Of a stretch of DNA of 40,842 nt, positions 1-8,535 are shown piece by piece (the stretch's first letter is position 1; every line of letters starts with the position of its first letter). The translations under genes and the position numbers were made by a program. The stretch is from the NCBI GenBank assembly GCA_021775735.1, contig JAJFHG010000039.1, positions 1 through 40,842 of the forward strand, read 5' to 3'. Under the pieces are notes generated by a model that was given only the letters and a program-made list of their open reading frames with translations, ran no database searches and was not told the origin of the DNA. Origin of the DNA: Hyphomicrobiaceae bacterium. Its GTDB lineage: Bacteria; Pseudomonadota; Alphaproteobacteria; Rhizobiales; Hyphomicrobiaceae.

Positions 1-65
1 ACAAGCGTTTTGAATTCTGGATCGTTTTCCGCACGCTCCAGAAGTGCATTGGATTGATCTGTCAC
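1..65 (-). CDS. Start of an unidentified gene, cut by the left window edge
   Basis: On the minus strand a GTG codon (63-65) opens a frame that runs off the left edge with no stop. It reads MTDQSNALLERAENDPEFKT (first residue written as Met). A GGGGAG Shine-Dalgarno-like stretch lies about 10 bases upstream of the GTG. The fragment is hydrophilic and helical-looking. Twenty-one residues are too few to assign a family. I infer a real gene start from the ribosome site and the protein-like composition, not from homology. Confidence 0.45.
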   Translation of the reverse strand, partial: MTDQSNALLERAENDPEFKTL

Positions 66-160
66 GATTGGATGTCTCCCCATTTCTGCGTTTTCCGCAG
101 TTCATGGCTTATCTGTTGCCGACGATGGGGAAAATGTCAAAGCCGCATCGGCGGGTCTCA

Positions 161-186
161 ACTCAGTTTTGGCGGCAAAACTGAGT
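161..186 (-). terminator. Perfect 10-bp hairpin downstream of the 221-862 gene
   Basis: ACTCAGTTTT (161-170) and AAAACTGAGT (177-186) are perfect inverted arms around a 6-base GC loop. The hairpin begins 35 bases past the stop codon of the minus-strand gene at 221-862. No clear T-tract follows, so it may act as a 3' stabilising stem or a weak terminator rather than a classical intrinsic terminator. Confidence 0.45.
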
Positions 187-220
187 AAACTGGCAAACGA
201 ATGCGAAATGAGCGTGCGTT

Positions 221-862
221 CTATTTTTTGGCTGCGGATGTCTTGGAGGATAATCCAAACTCTTCGCCGAATTTCTTACGGCACTTAACGTGGGCAAACT
301 TGTTGATACCCTTGATCATATTTCTATGGAAAAGTCCCAGACTGTCTGCCAACCCTGCCGCTGTCCAAACCGTGCCCTTGATGTCAGCAGGACCATCAAG
401 TTCTTTGAGATTAATCCAAAGCTTTTTCGCTTTGCCCCACTTGGTTTTGAGTTTGGGCGAGAGTACCGCGCGTACGGTTTTGATTTTCCCTCCACGTTCG
501 ACTTTGCAGATTGCCGTTTGCCGCCTGAGTACAAGGGTGGCCTTTTTCTGAGTCATTGCTGCAATAATTGTTCTGCGTGGAATACTAATTTTGGTGGTGC
601 ATTGCGCATCACCAAACCCCCAGGAGATTTTACGTTTGCCGCCCTTTTTAATGTCTGACTTCAGCCAAGTTTTAGTCAGATCGCATTTTAGATCTTTGCC
701 TGCGGGTTTTTTGAGCAGGATCATCTTGCATATTGCCCGTTCACACGACTTCAGGCGCTCCTTTTCTCCAGGCGCTTTCTCAATGGCGAGCGCCGGGTAA
801 GCGGCGCTTGAGAAAATCATGATGCCCAAGGCGATCTGGAGATACGAGATACGTTGCTGCAT
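221..862 (-). CDS. Secreted basic protein of unknown function
   Basis: 213 residues. The frame could extend upstream to 928, but I chose the ATG at 860-862 because the protein then starts with a clear signal peptide: residues 1-26, a hydrophobic core ending in an ALA-type cleavage site before IEKAPG. A weak GGAAAA ribosome site lies about 10 bases upstream. The mature part is strongly Lys-rich, with Cys residues scattered in pairs and one early C-x5-C-like spacing. It has repeated short beta-like stretches and a C-terminal Lys/Ser tail. I do not recognise a named domain. The pattern looks like a soluble periplasmic protein held by disulfides. The gene stands alone between a partial gene on the same strand and a ~365-base gap. 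No function is assigned. Confidence 0.7.
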   Translation of the reverse strand: MQQRISYLQIALGIMIFSSAAYPALAIEKAPGEKERLKSCERAICKMILLKKPAGKDLKCDLTKTWLKSDIKKGGKRKISWGFGDAQCTTKISIPRRTIIAAMTQKKATLVLRRQTAICKVERGGKIKTVRAVLSPKLKTKWGKAKKLWINLKELDGPADIKGTVWTAAGLADSLGLFHRNMIKGINKFAHVKCRKKFGEEFGLSSKTSAAKK

Positions 863-1227
863 TGTATTTATTTTTTCCGCGTGCAGATATAGAGGTTGAG
901 GGGTGTGTGGGGTGCGCCAGGTTCTCATTTTATGGGCGCTATGCGGTTTTGATTCTGATCAGCCCGTCTGATGCGCTGCGTTCGGTATAAAACCCGCCAA
1001 AGTGACTTTCACGTTGCCCCGTTGATGCCTGACTGGCAAGCCAGATGTTTCAACATCAGTCGTTGTTAGCCAGGAATGCGGCTGTTTTTGGAGTTTCTGG
1101 TGCGCGCACGACTGTACAAAAACAGGTCTCAAAGTCGTTAGAACCTGTGTTCGGGCCTTGAAGCGGGCTATTGCTTGCGCTACCAAGGGGATTACAGAAT
1201 TAAAAATACTTCAATCTCGGGGAGATG
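863..1227. other. Gene-free stretch before the oxidase/transhydrogenase genes
   Basis: About 365 bases lie between the start of the minus-strand secreted protein and the start of the small oxidase subunit. Open frames here (for example minus 959-1186) have no signal, motif or ribosome site that I can support. It should hold the divergent promoters for both sides. I see no convincing sigma-70 pair or riboswitch. Confidence 0.5.
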
Positions 1228-1377
1228 ATGAACGTGAGCATTGATACCACCGGTGGCCATCAGGCCATGGACTATCCACAGCATGTTTCCACCTACAAGT
1301 TGTTCTTGCGTTTGGCTACGATCACGACTATTTCGTGCGTCATATTGCTTGCTGGAATGTACTTTTTTCTCGTCTAA
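1228..1377 (+). CDS. aa3-type cytochrome c oxidase subunit IV (small, COX4_pro_2 family)
   Basis: A 49-residue protein. Adjacent ATG codons at 1225 and 1228 could both start it. I took 1228 because it leaves 3 bases after GGAG (1221-1224). The motif MDYPQHVSTYKLFLRLA (residues 14-30) matches the hallmark MDYxxHxxTYxxF signature of the bacterial aa3 oxidase subunit IV. A single membrane helix follows at about residues 30-48, ending in FFLV. The family packs against subunit I of the heme-copper oxidase in the inner membrane, and its exact role there is not well defined. It is encoded about 260 bases upstream of pntAA on the same strand, an arrangement common in alphaproteobacteria. No other oxidase subunit is in the window. 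Confidence 0.85.
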   Translation: MNVSIDTTGGHQAMDYPQHVSTYKLFLRLATITTISCVILLAGMYFFLV

Positions 1378-1635
1378 AGTCATTCTTATCATGAAGGAGC
1401 GCTCACGTAGTGCTCGAGAGTTTTTGCGCGCCGTTCCTGTGTTTGATTGAATGCAGGATTGTTGAAAGTGTCGGCTGGATCAGCTTGTTACTGCAGAATA
1501 CTTTGTTCACGCACTATTTTGGCATCTTTTATTGAATGCCCGTTTGATCAAAGTTCGAGTACCATGGCGCAGACACACTAGGTTCTGATCCTCCACTCGC
1601 AGTTGGGGTGGTGGCATTGAGGGTTGAATACGTCC

Positions 1636-2772
1636 ATGGTCGTAATTGCAGTTACCAAAGAACCTGAGGCTGAACCACGTGTTGCAGTTTCTCCTGAGAC
1701 TGTGAAGAAATTTGTAAAGCTCGGCGCGACGGTTAAGGTCGAGGCCGGTGCTGGCACCCGTTCCGGGTTCAGTGATGATGAGTTAAAGGCACAAGGTGCT
1801 GAAATCGCAGCGAGTGTGCAAGATACACTCAATGGTGCAGACATTCTGCTCACAGTGCGACGTCCAAGTTCTGAGCACGTTTCAAGTTTGAAAAAGGGTG
1901 CCGTTGTTGCTGCGATCATGTCGCCGCACGACGAAAAGGAAGACCTCAAATCTCTTGCTGGCACGGGTGCGTCCTTGTTTTCGATGGAATTCATGCCGCG
2001 TATTACGCGTGCGCAATCCATGGACGTGCTGTCCAGCCAAGCTAATCTCGCAGGATATAAGGCCGTTATCGACGGTGCCGCTCAATTTGGCCGCGCGCTG
2101 CCGATGATGATGACAGCGGCAGGTACGGTTCCGGCTGCAAAAGTATTCATCATGGGTGTCGGTGTTGCAGGCCTCCAGGCGATTGCAACTGCGCGCCGGA
2201 TGGGTGCAATCGTGACAGCGACAGATGTCCGTCCAGACACCAAAGAGCAAGTGCAATCACTGGGCGCCAAGTTCATTGCCGTTGAGGATGAAGAGTTTCT
2301 TGAAGCGCAAACGGCGGGCGGGTACGCAAAGCAGATGTCTGCGTCCTATCAGGCGAAACAAGCCGAACTCGTTGCTGACCACATCAAGGCCCAGGATATT
2401 GTCATCACAACAGCTCTCATTCCAGGCCGTCCGGCACCAAAGTTGATCTCATCGGCGATGGTGGCTTCTATGAAGCCCGGCTCAGTCATCGTTGACTTGG
2501 CGGCAGAACGCGGCGGGAACTGTGAAGCGACAACAGCGGGTGAAACCACCTTGGTTGATGGCGTGCACGTAATGGGCCCTGTTAATTTGTCAGGCAAATT
2601 AGCGTTTAACGCATCAAGCCTCTACGCCAAAAATATTTACACCTTCCTCGAGACCATGTTCGACAAAGACGATAAGTCGTTGGCGATTGCATGGGATGAC
2701 GAAATCATCACCGGAACATTGATCGCTAAAGACGGCGCCATTGTTCATTCCAGTTTGACAGCAAACTCTTAA
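1636..2772 (+). CDS. pntAA: Re/Si-specific NAD(P)+ transhydrogenase subunit alpha, part 1
   Basis: 378 residues from the ATG at 1636. A TTG at 1624 is in frame, but the family normally starts at MxIAVxKE as here, and a GAGGG lies 12 bases upstream. This is the soluble NAD(H)-binding domain I of the proton-translocating transhydrogenase, which moves hydride from NADH to NADP+ using the proton gradient. A conserved RxxxxQxxD loop (RITRAQSMD) positions the nicotinamide. A Rossmann segment follows with GVGVAG and the acidic end ATDVRP. The segment after it (SLGAKFIAVEDEEFLEAQTAGG) is the usual mobile-loop region. The alpha chain is split in two, as in Rhodospirillum-type enzymes, with pntAB starting 17 bases downstream. 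Confidence 0.96.
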   Translation: MVVIAVTKEPEAEPRVAVSPETVKKFVKLGATVKVEAGAGTRSGFSDDELKAQGAEIAASVQDTLNGADILLTVRRPSSEHVSSLKKGAVVAAIMSPHDEKEDLKSLAGTGASLFSMEFMPRITRAQSMDVLSSQANLAGYKAVIDGAAQFGRALPMMMTAAGTVPAAKVFIMGVGVAGLQAIATARRMGAIVTATDVRPDTKEQVQSLGAKFIAVEDEEFLEAQTAGGYAKQMSASYQAKQAELVADHIKAQDIVITTALIPGRPAPKLISSAMVASMKPGSVIVDLAAERGGNCEATTAGETTLVDGVHVMGPVNLSGKLAFNASSLYAKNIYTFLETMFDKDDKSLAIAWDDEIITGTLIAKDGAIVHSSLTANS

Positions 2773-2789
2773 GTCCTAGGCCCACCAAA

Positions 2790-3182
2790 ATGCATACTCT
2801 TCTGTCACGACTAGGTTTCATCGCACTGTTCAGTGTTCTTTTAGCACCGGCGGCTTTCGCCGCGCCTAGCGGCGACTCAGGCGTTGATCCTGCGATTTAT
2901 CGCTTGATGGTTTTCGTTATGGCGATCTTCGTTGGCTACTACGTGGTTTGGAGTGTCACACCGGCACTGCACACGCCTTTGATGAGTGTTACCAACGCAA
3001 TTTCTTCCGTGATTGTTGTCGGCGCGCTGTTGGCTGTTGGCATTGAGACCATGCTGGACGGTGGCACGCTTGCAAAAATCTTTGGTTTTTTGGCTTTGGT
3101 TATGGCGTCGGTCAATATCTTCGGCGGCTTCCTCGTCACGCAGCGAATGTTGGCGATGTACAAGAAGAAGGAGCCTAAATGA
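2790..3182 (+). CDS. pntAB: NAD(P) transhydrogenase subunit alpha, part 2 (membrane)
   Basis: 130 residues. It forms the alpha-chain part of the membrane domain II that carries protons. The core YRLMVFVMAIFVGYYVVWSV and the following TPALHTPLMSVTNAISS are highly conserved in the family and place three to four membrane helices at about residues 35-120. Residues 1-25 are an extra hydrophobic stretch ending in PAAFAAPSG, which looks like a cleavable signal peptide, whereas many homologues start close to the first core helix. The gene lies between pntAA and pntB on the same strand, with gaps of 17 and 74 bases, so all three are probably co-transcribed. Confidence 0.95.
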   Translation: MHTLLSRLGFIALFSVLLAPAAFAAPSGDSGVDPAIYRLMVFVMAIFVGYYVVWSVTPALHTPLMSVTNAISSVIVVGALLAVGIETMLDGGTLAKIFGFLALVMASVNIFGGFLVTQRMLAMYKKKEPK

Positions 3183-3256
3183 TGAGCTCTGTGACGTGCA
3201 AATTTGTAAAGCCGAACCTCATTCAAACTCTGTCCCAGGCCGGGAGCGCCTAAAGT

Positions 3257-4663
3257 ATGTCAGCGAACGTTGCCGCCCTTCTCTATCTCGCAGCTGGTGT
3301 TTTGTTCATCTTAGCCTTGCGTGGTCTTTCCAGTCCTGCCTCATCGCGCCAAGGGAACTTGTTTGGCATGATCGGTATGGGCATCGCCATCGCGACGACT
3401 CTTGCCCTTGCCAAACCTGAAAATCTGAATACCTGGTTATTGATTTTTGCAGGCATTGGTCTTGGTGGTGCCATCGGCGCTGTTACGGCACGCCGCATTC
3501 CAATGACGTCAATGCCAGAGCTTGTCGCTGCGTTCCACTCTCTGGTGGGCTTGGCGGCCGTATTTGTGGCAGCCGCAGCGCTTTATGCACCAGATCAATT
3601 CGGCATTGGTTCGCCAGGTAATATTGGTAGTGTCAGTCTGCTTGAAATGTCTCTTGGAGTTGCGATCGGTGCGATCACTTTCACTGGATCGATCATCGCG
3701 TTTGCTAAACTGGCAGGCAAAATGTCGGGTGCGCCGATCATGCTGCCGGCGCGTCATGTCATTAATCTAGCCCTGTTCTTGGGGCTTATTTGGCTGATTT
3801 ATCAATTCTGCGTGTCGGGTGGCGATGAATGGTGTTTCTGGGGCATCGTTGCAGCATCGCTGGTTCTTGGCGTGTTGATCATTATTCCTATCGGCGGTGC
3901 AGACATGCCGGTGGTGGTGTCGATGCTCAACTCCTACTCAGGTTGGGCCGCTGCAGGCATTGGCTTTACGCTTGGTAATATTGCCTTGATCATCACAGGT
4001 GCCCTTGTTGGCTCGTCTGGTGCAATCCTGTCCTACATCATGTGTAAGGGCATGAACCGCTCATTTATTTCTGTGATTCTGGGTGGCTTCGGTGGCGAGA
4101 CGGCGGCTCCTGCAGGTGGTGATGGTAAACAAAAGCCGGTCAAGCTTGGTTCAGCAGAAGACGCCGCTTACATGATGAAAAATGCGTCCAGTGTGATCAT
4201 CGTTCCAGGCTATGGCATGGCGGTGGCACAGGCCCAACACGCTTTGCGTGAAATGGCCGATAAGCTCAAAAAGGAAGGCATCGAGGTCAAGTATGCCATC
4301 CATCCCGTGGCTGGACGCATGCCAGGCCACATGAACGTGCTCCTGGCCGAAGCCAATGTGCCGTATGATGAAGTGTTCGAGCTTGAAGACATCAACTCTG
4401 ATTTCTCGCAAACTGATGTTGTCTATGTGATTGGCGCCAACGATGTCACCAATCCAGCGGCAGAAGATGATCCAACGTCTCCGATCTATGGCATGCCGGT
4501 GCTGCAGGTTTGGAAGTCAGCAACAGTGTTGTTTAACAAACGCTCACTTGCTTCGGGTTACGCTGGCATCGACAATCCGCTGTTCTACCGTGAGAACACG
4601 GTGATGGTGCTTGGCGATGCTAAAAAGATGACTGAAGAAATCGGTAAGTCCTTGTCTGACTAA
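3257..4663 (+). CDS. pntB: NAD(P) transhydrogenase subunit beta
   Basis: 468 residues, the usual length. The N-terminal ~265 residues hold the membrane helices of domain II. The C-terminal ~180 residues form the NADP(H)-binding domain III. Recognisable parts are the helix end LSYIMCKGMNRSFISVILGG, the GYGMAVAQAQ dinucleotide loop, HPVAGRMPGHMNVLLAEANV, the YVIGANDVTNPAA stretch that contacts NADP, and the lid region KRSLASGYAGIDNPLF. It completes the pntAA-pntAB-pntB operon. The complex provides NADPH for biosynthesis and glutathione/thioredoxin reduction. The GTATG start has only a weak ribosome site (GGAGCGCC about 8-15 bases upstream). Confidence 0.97.
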   Translation: MSANVAALLYLAAGVLFILALRGLSSPASSRQGNLFGMIGMGIAIATTLALAKPENLNTWLLIFAGIGLGGAIGAVTARRIPMTSMPELVAAFHSLVGLAAVFVAAAALYAPDQFGIGSPGNIGSVSLLEMSLGVAIGAITFTGSIIAFAKLAGKMSGAPIMLPARHVINLALFLGLIWLIYQFCVSGGDEWCFWGIVAASLVLGVLIIIPIGGADMPVVVSMLNSYSGWAAAGIGFTLGNIALIITGALVGSSGAILSYIMCKGMNRSFISVILGGFGGETAAPAGGDGKQKPVKLGSAEDAAYMMKNASSVIIVPGYGMAVAQAQHALREMADKLKKEGIEVKYAIHPVAGRMPGHMNVLLAEANVPYDEVFELEDINSDFSQTDVVYVIGANDVTNPAAEDDPTSPIYGMPVLQVWKSATVLFNKRSLASGYAGIDNPLFYRENTVMVLGDAKKMTEEIGKSLSD

Positions 4664-4710
4664 ATAGGTGTTAGGCAGATCTCATCACACGAAGAGAGAC
4701 GCCTGAGCGC

Positions 4711-5127
4711 ATGACCTTCAAGCTTGATCCCCGTCTTGAAGCAGACACACGCGAAGTCATCGACATCGACCTCTCGACCGTTCGGCTCATGAACGATCAA
4801 CGGTTCCCGTGGCTGATCCTTGTGCCACGCTTTGCTGACCTTGTTGAAGTGACCGACCTAAGTCACAGTGACCGCTATCGCTTGATGGACAACGTGGCGT
4901 GCTGTTGCAGTGTGCTGCAGTCCGTTTTTCCAGACACGCATAAGATAAACGTCGGCGCGCTGGGTAACATGGTGTCTCAACTTCATGTGCATGTGATTGC
5001 GCGGCGTACCACTGACGCTGCTTGGCCAAATCCGGTGTGGGGTGTTGGCAAGTCAGAGCCTTACGAGGCCAACGCACTCGGCGTTGTGCAGGGGCGTTTG
5101 CGGGCCGCTTTTTCTGAAGAGCAATAA
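4711..5127 (+). CDS. HIT-family nucleotide-binding protein
   Basis: 138 residues. The histidine-triad motif is QLHVHVIAR near residue 92. The first His of the usual H-x-H-x-H is Gln, while the following two His are kept. This variant is seen in a class of proteobacterial HIT proteins. The upstream NVGALGNMVSQ and the early ILVPRFADLVEV strand also fit the fold. HIT proteins hydrolyse or transfer nucleotidyl groups from small nucleotide phosphates, and the substrate of this one cannot be told from sequence. It starts 47 bases after pntB on the same strand with GAGAGACG about 10 bases upstream, so it may be the last gene of that operon. Confidence 0.85.
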   Translation: MTFKLDPRLEADTREVIDIDLSTVRLMNDQRFPWLILVPRFADLVEVTDLSHSDRYRLMDNVACCCSVLQSVFPDTHKINVGALGNMVSQLHVHVIARRTTDAAWPNPVWGVGKSEPYEANALGVVQGRLRAAFSEEQ

Positions 5128-5386
5128 AACTGATTGTTATTATATGGCTGACTTCAACCACTTGTTCTAGAAGAGTGCTGTGGTTTTCGGTATGAGAGTC
5201 CATACTAGGCAACATAAGTAGACGTCTGCCGTTGTGCGCAGAACCCGCCCTAGCAAATTATGCATTAAATTTTATGCCCGCTCCTTGGCAGGGCCGTAGA
5301 GTCAGTGCATCCTGACGTGTCGAGGATTTAGGGCGTAGGCTGTAGGCCAGATGTCTTTGCCTCAATAACAGGCGAGGATGATCTGT

Positions 5387-5971
5387 ATGCGCTTGTGGGT
5401 GATGATGACGCTGGCTTTTTGTCTTGTTGGGGCAGTGCCCTCTCAAGGCGCGGAGGTGATGCGCTCAAGTTTCCCTGTCCGAACGGATAGTCATCAATGC
5501 CATGATGTCCGTGGTGCCCAGGTTTCAAGCATCCGGTTTGATAATCTTCGTGATGTGGCTCATGCCGTAATCATGAATCACACGCCCTACATCGTGCTTA
5601 ACCCAACACGTCTCAAGACGTTGCCGCCCAAGTTACAAGCTTTTTTCTATGAGCATGAATGCGCACATCATATTTTGGGGCACAACTATAACCCGACATT
5701 ATCAAGTGAGCCGGAAGCAGACTGCCTGGCGATCAAGGTTGGGCGTGACAAGGGTTTGTTTGCCCGCGCTGACGTGCTGGCGTTTCGGCCCTGGATTGAA
5801 CCGCTAAGAGGCAGCTTGCGCGGCCACTTGCCGGGAAGACAGCGCCATCGACTGATGACGCTTTGCTACGATGATGACGAGCCCGATCCATTGATGGCGG
5901 AGCGGATGGATGTTGCAGCGGCCGCTGCAACCCGCTTTCGGAAAGCCGCACGACGTCGGGCTTCGGAGTAA
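5387..5971 (+). CDS. Secreted zincin-like metalloprotease (HExxH)
   Basis: 194 residues from the ATG at 5387, chosen over the ATG at 5378 because GAGG (5374-5377) then sits 9 bases upstream. Residues 1-22 are a signal peptide (hydrophobic core, cleavage near SQGAEV). The active site H90-E91-C92-A93-H94 lies in EHECAHHILGH, and E108 in EPEAD is well placed as the third zinc ligand, as in M48-like gluzincins. The rest of the mature domain is short (about 100 residues around the site), with a basic Ala/Arg C-terminus. Expected to be periplasmic or secreted. Substrate unknown. Alone on its strand with about 260 bases of non-coding sequence before it. Confidence 0.75.
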   Translation: MRLWVMMTLAFCLVGAVPSQGAEVMRSSFPVRTDSHQCHDVRGAQVSSIRFDNLRDVAHAVIMNHTPYIVLNPTRLKTLPPKLQAFFYEHECAHHILGHNYNPTLSSEPEADCLAIKVGRDKGLFARADVLAFRPWIEPLRGSLRGHLPGRQRHRLMTLCYDDDEPDPLMAERMDVAAAAATRFRKAARRRASE

Positions 5972-6140
5972 GGTCATTGTGGAGGCTATTGTTGCCAGAT
6001 CTCTTTCGTCGTGACCGCGACGTCATCTCCGTTTTTAAAGTCCGCGTCTTGATCTAGACTTATCACACGGTTTGCTGTGCTTGGTTGCGCGACGATTTTG
6101 GCATGATGGACAGGGTTCATCTGCGCGTTGGAGGGATGAC

Positions 6141-6971
6141 ATGTCGGTTGTCTTGAAGATCGTTCTCACACTCGGTTTGCTCTATGCCCTCTTGCTTTTA
6201 GGGGCGTGGTTGCTGCAGCGCCAACTCATGTATTTTCCCGACACAGTGCGCACACCGCCTGAGTTATTTGGCCTTAGAGACGTTGAAGAGGTCACCTTCA
6301 AGACGCCAGGTGGGGAAACCATTGTGTCGTGGTGGACGAAGGCTCAGCCCGGCAAGCCAACGCTTCTTTATTTCCATGGCAATGCCGGAGCGCTGGTAAC
6401 GCGTGGCGAGCGGGTTCGGAAATATCAGGACAAGGGATTTGGCCTGTTTATGATGACCTATCGCGGGTTTGGCGGTTCAACAGGACGACCGTCAGAGCGG
6501 GCGAATGTTCGCGATGCCAACCAGGCTTACGATGTGCTGATCAACGCTGGTGTGTCGCCATCTGATATTGTGCTCTACGGCGAGTCCTTGGGGTCTGGTA
6601 TTGCAACGCAAGTGGCAGCAGCAAAGGAGTGTGCTGGGGTGATATTGGATGCGCCCTACACTTCGATGACGGACGTTGCAGCATTGCATTATCCTTACCT
6701 GCCAGCACGCTGGTTAATGACGGATCGCTATCTCACTAAGACATATATCGCGCGTATTAATGCGCCGCTTCTCATTGTTCATGGTGAGGAGGATGAGGTG
6801 ATACCTGTTGCAATGGGGCGTGCGCTTTTTGAGATAGCAAAAGAGCCGAAACAAATCGCGATTTTTAAAGGTGCGGGCCATGCAGACCATAATGCTTTTG
6901 GCTCTTATGATGTGATCTGGCAGTGGTTAGAGCGCTTGCCTGGTGCGGGCAAAGCAAAAGCCGCTGAGTAG
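6141..6971 (+). CDS. Membrane-anchored alpha/beta hydrolase
   Basis: 276 residues. The ATG at 6141 follows GGAGGGA at 5 bases, which favours it over an upstream frame extension to 6072. Residues 4-26 form one membrane anchor. The fold follows with YFHGNAG (oxyanion loop, residues 77-83), the YRGFGGSTG turn, the nucleophile elbow GESLGSG with Ser149, an acid near Asp219 in HGEEDEVIP and His247 in GAGHAD. This layout is that of the ABHD13/BEM46-like serine hydrolases, whose substrates are mostly unknown. The active domain is expected on one face of the inner membrane. The gene ends just before an A-tract that belongs to the rpsU terminator on the other strand. Confidence 0.85.
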   Translation: MSVVLKIVLTLGLLYALLLLGAWLLQRQLMYFPDTVRTPPELFGLRDVEEVTFKTPGGETIVSWWTKAQPGKPTLLYFHGNAGALVTRGERVRKYQDKGFGLFMMTYRGFGGSTGRPSERANVRDANQAYDVLINAGVSPSDIVLYGESLGSGIATQVAAAKECAGVILDAPYTSMTDVAALHYPYLPARWLMTDRYLTKTYIARINAPLLIVHGEEDEVIPVAMGRALFEIAKEPKQIAIFKGAGHADHNAFGSYDVIWQWLERLPGAGKAKAAE

Positions 6972-6972
6972 C

Positions 6973-7000
6973 AAAAAAATGCGCGCATGGCCTCATGCGC
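6973..7000 (-). terminator. Intrinsic terminator of rpsU
   Basis: Read on the minus strand, GCGCATG (7000-6994) pairs with CATGCGC (6989-6983) around a 4-base loop and is followed by a run of seven T (6979-6973, after CGCA). It lies about 60 bases past the rpsU stop codon. Confidence 0.75.
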
Positions 7001-7061
7001 ACACTGAAAGCTTATGATTGAGTTCAACGGTCAGCAAGTTGTTGGCAAGGCACAGCCTGAT

Positions 7062-7304
7062 CTAGCGACCACGGCCGCCAGCTTTGGCAGGCTTGCCAGG
7101 CAACATGCCTTCGCGTTGTAAGCGCTTGCGCGCCAGTTTGCGTGCGCGGCGAATAGCTTCTGCTTTTTCGCGGGCGCGTTTTTCAGATGGCTTTTCAAAA
7201 TAATTCCGGAGTTTCATTTCCCGGAAAATGCCCTCGCGCTGCATCTTCTTTTTAAGCGCTTTCAGAGCCTGATCGACATTGTTGTCGCGAACGAGTACCT
7301 GCAC
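7062..7304 (-). CDS. rpsU: 30S ribosomal protein S21
   Basis: 80 residues starting with GTG at 7302-7304, [20 protein letters not shown], which is diagnostic for S21. AAGGATG lies about 9 bases upstream. The middle has the usual [20 protein letters not shown] stretch. The C-terminal part is a long Arg/Lys helix with a Gly/Arg tail, which binds 16S rRNA near the anti-Shine-Dalgarno end. It helps initiation on the small subunit. The gene is followed by a good intrinsic terminator and is separated from purK upstream by 121 bases. Confidence 0.95.
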   Translation of the reverse strand: MQVLVRDNNVDQALKALKKKMQREGIFREMKLRNYFEKPSEKRAREKAEAIRRARKLARKRLQREGMLPGKPAKAGGRGR

Positions 7305-7425
7305 CCGGACACATCCTTACATTTTGTTTCGGAACGAAAACGACCAGCCGCAGCCACCGATACCCGGCAAGACCACGTCCTGGCGTCAAATCTTAGGTGT
7401 TTCTATCAAGAATCCCGGCCATTGT

Positions 7426-8535
7426 CTATGTTTTGGCCTTGGTTTGCGGTGTCCTGGGGAAGATTTCTGTGATGTGTCCCATCTTGCGACCTGGACGGGC
7501 TTGCCTCTTGCCATAGAGGTGCAGCGAAGCCCCTGGCTGTGCCGCCAAACGGGCCCAATCGTTTGCGTCCTGGCCAATCAAATTGGTCATTACAGCGGCG
7601 CTGTGGCGGTCTGTCGCGCCAAGGGGCCAGCCTGCCACTGCACGTATGTGGTTCTCGAACTGTGAAACCTGGCAGGCATCCTGGGTCCAGTGGCCGGAGT
7701 TATGGACGCGGGGTGCAATCTCATTGACCAACAAACGATTGGCAGCTCCTTCGGGCATCACAAAAAGCTCGACGGCGAGCAGCCCGACATAGTTCAAAGC
7801 GTCTGCAATCTTGTGCGCGATGTCGTGGGCGCCAGGGATGACATCGGCAGGTACGGTTGAGGGCACCCTTGATGTGTTGAGAATACCGTTCTTGTGTGTG
7901 TTTTGAGGCAGATCATAAAAAGCAACCGCGCCATCACTGCCACGAACGGCGAGTACCGACACTTCTTGTTCGAAGTGCATGTGCCCTTCAAGCACCGCTG
8001 CAGGTTCTCCAAGCTCGACATAGGCGTGTTGCAGGTCTTGGGGTGTCGTCACGCGCGCTTGGCCTTTCCCGTCGTAGCCCAAGCGGCGTGTTTTCAGAAA
8101 AGCAGGAAATCCAGTGATCTTTTCAGCTACGGCTAGATCGCTCTTGCTCTCGATGTTGGCAAAGGGGGCAACGGGAATACCGAGCTCTGCCATAAACGAC
8201 TTCTCGATGAAGCGATCCTGCGCCACCTCCAGAGCTCTGACATCTGGGGAAAGACGCGCATAGTCGGCAGCAACTTTCACGGCATCTAATGGAACGTTTT
8301 CAAATTCAAACGTGATGACATCAACGCTTTTTGCAAAGCTCTTGATCGCCTCGAAGTCGGTGTAACTCGCGATGGTGTTTTCCGCTGCGACATCACAGGC
8401 TGGGCCGGTTACGTCTGAATATATATGCGTTTTAAGGCCTAGTTCGGCGGCAGACGTCGTCAGCATTCGGCCCAGTTGACCGCTACCAAATATACCAATG
8501 GTCGAACCTGGTTTCAGCGCTGACACGTCAGTCAT
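7426..8535 (-). CDS. purK: N5-carboxyaminoimidazole ribonucleotide synthase
   Basis: 369 residues from the ATG at 8533-8535. The open frame runs on upstream through purE but without homology. PurK uses ATP and bicarbonate to carboxylate AIR on N5, the step before PurE. It has an N-terminal [13 protein letters not shown] nucleotide-fold loop, the ATP-grasp segment [25 protein letters not shown] and the metal-binding [16 protein letters not shown]. The start overlaps the 3' end of purE by 8 bases, and the AAGG serving as ribosome site is inside purE, so translation is likely coupled. Confidence 0.96.
   Translation of the reverse strand: MTDVSALKPGSTIGIFGSGQLGRMLTTSAAELGLKTHIYSDVTGPACDVAAENTIASYTDFEAIKSFAKSVDVITFEFENVPLDAVKVAADYARLSPDVRALEVAQDRFIEKSFMAELGIPVAPFANIESKSDLAVAEKITGFPAFLKTRRLGYDGKGQARVTTPQDLQHAYVELGEPAAVLEGHMHFEQEVSVLAVRGSDGAVAFYDLPQNTHKNGILNTSRVPSTVPADVIPGAHDIAHKIADALNYVGLLAVELFVMPEGAANRLLVNEIAPRVHNSGHWTQDACQVSQFENHIRAVAGWPLGATDRHSAAVMTNLIGQDANDWARLAAQPGASLHLYGKRQARPGRKMGHITEIFPRTPQTKAKT

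Noticed and set aside
201-658. Two plus-strand open frames over the 221-862 gene
   Set aside because: They are antisense to the secreted protein and have no ribosome site or recognisable features, while the minus frame has a signal peptide.
1241-1450. Plus-strand frame of 69 codons starting at 1241
   Set aside because: It overlaps the oxidase subunit IV gene in another frame, and the 1228-1377 frame carries the family motif.
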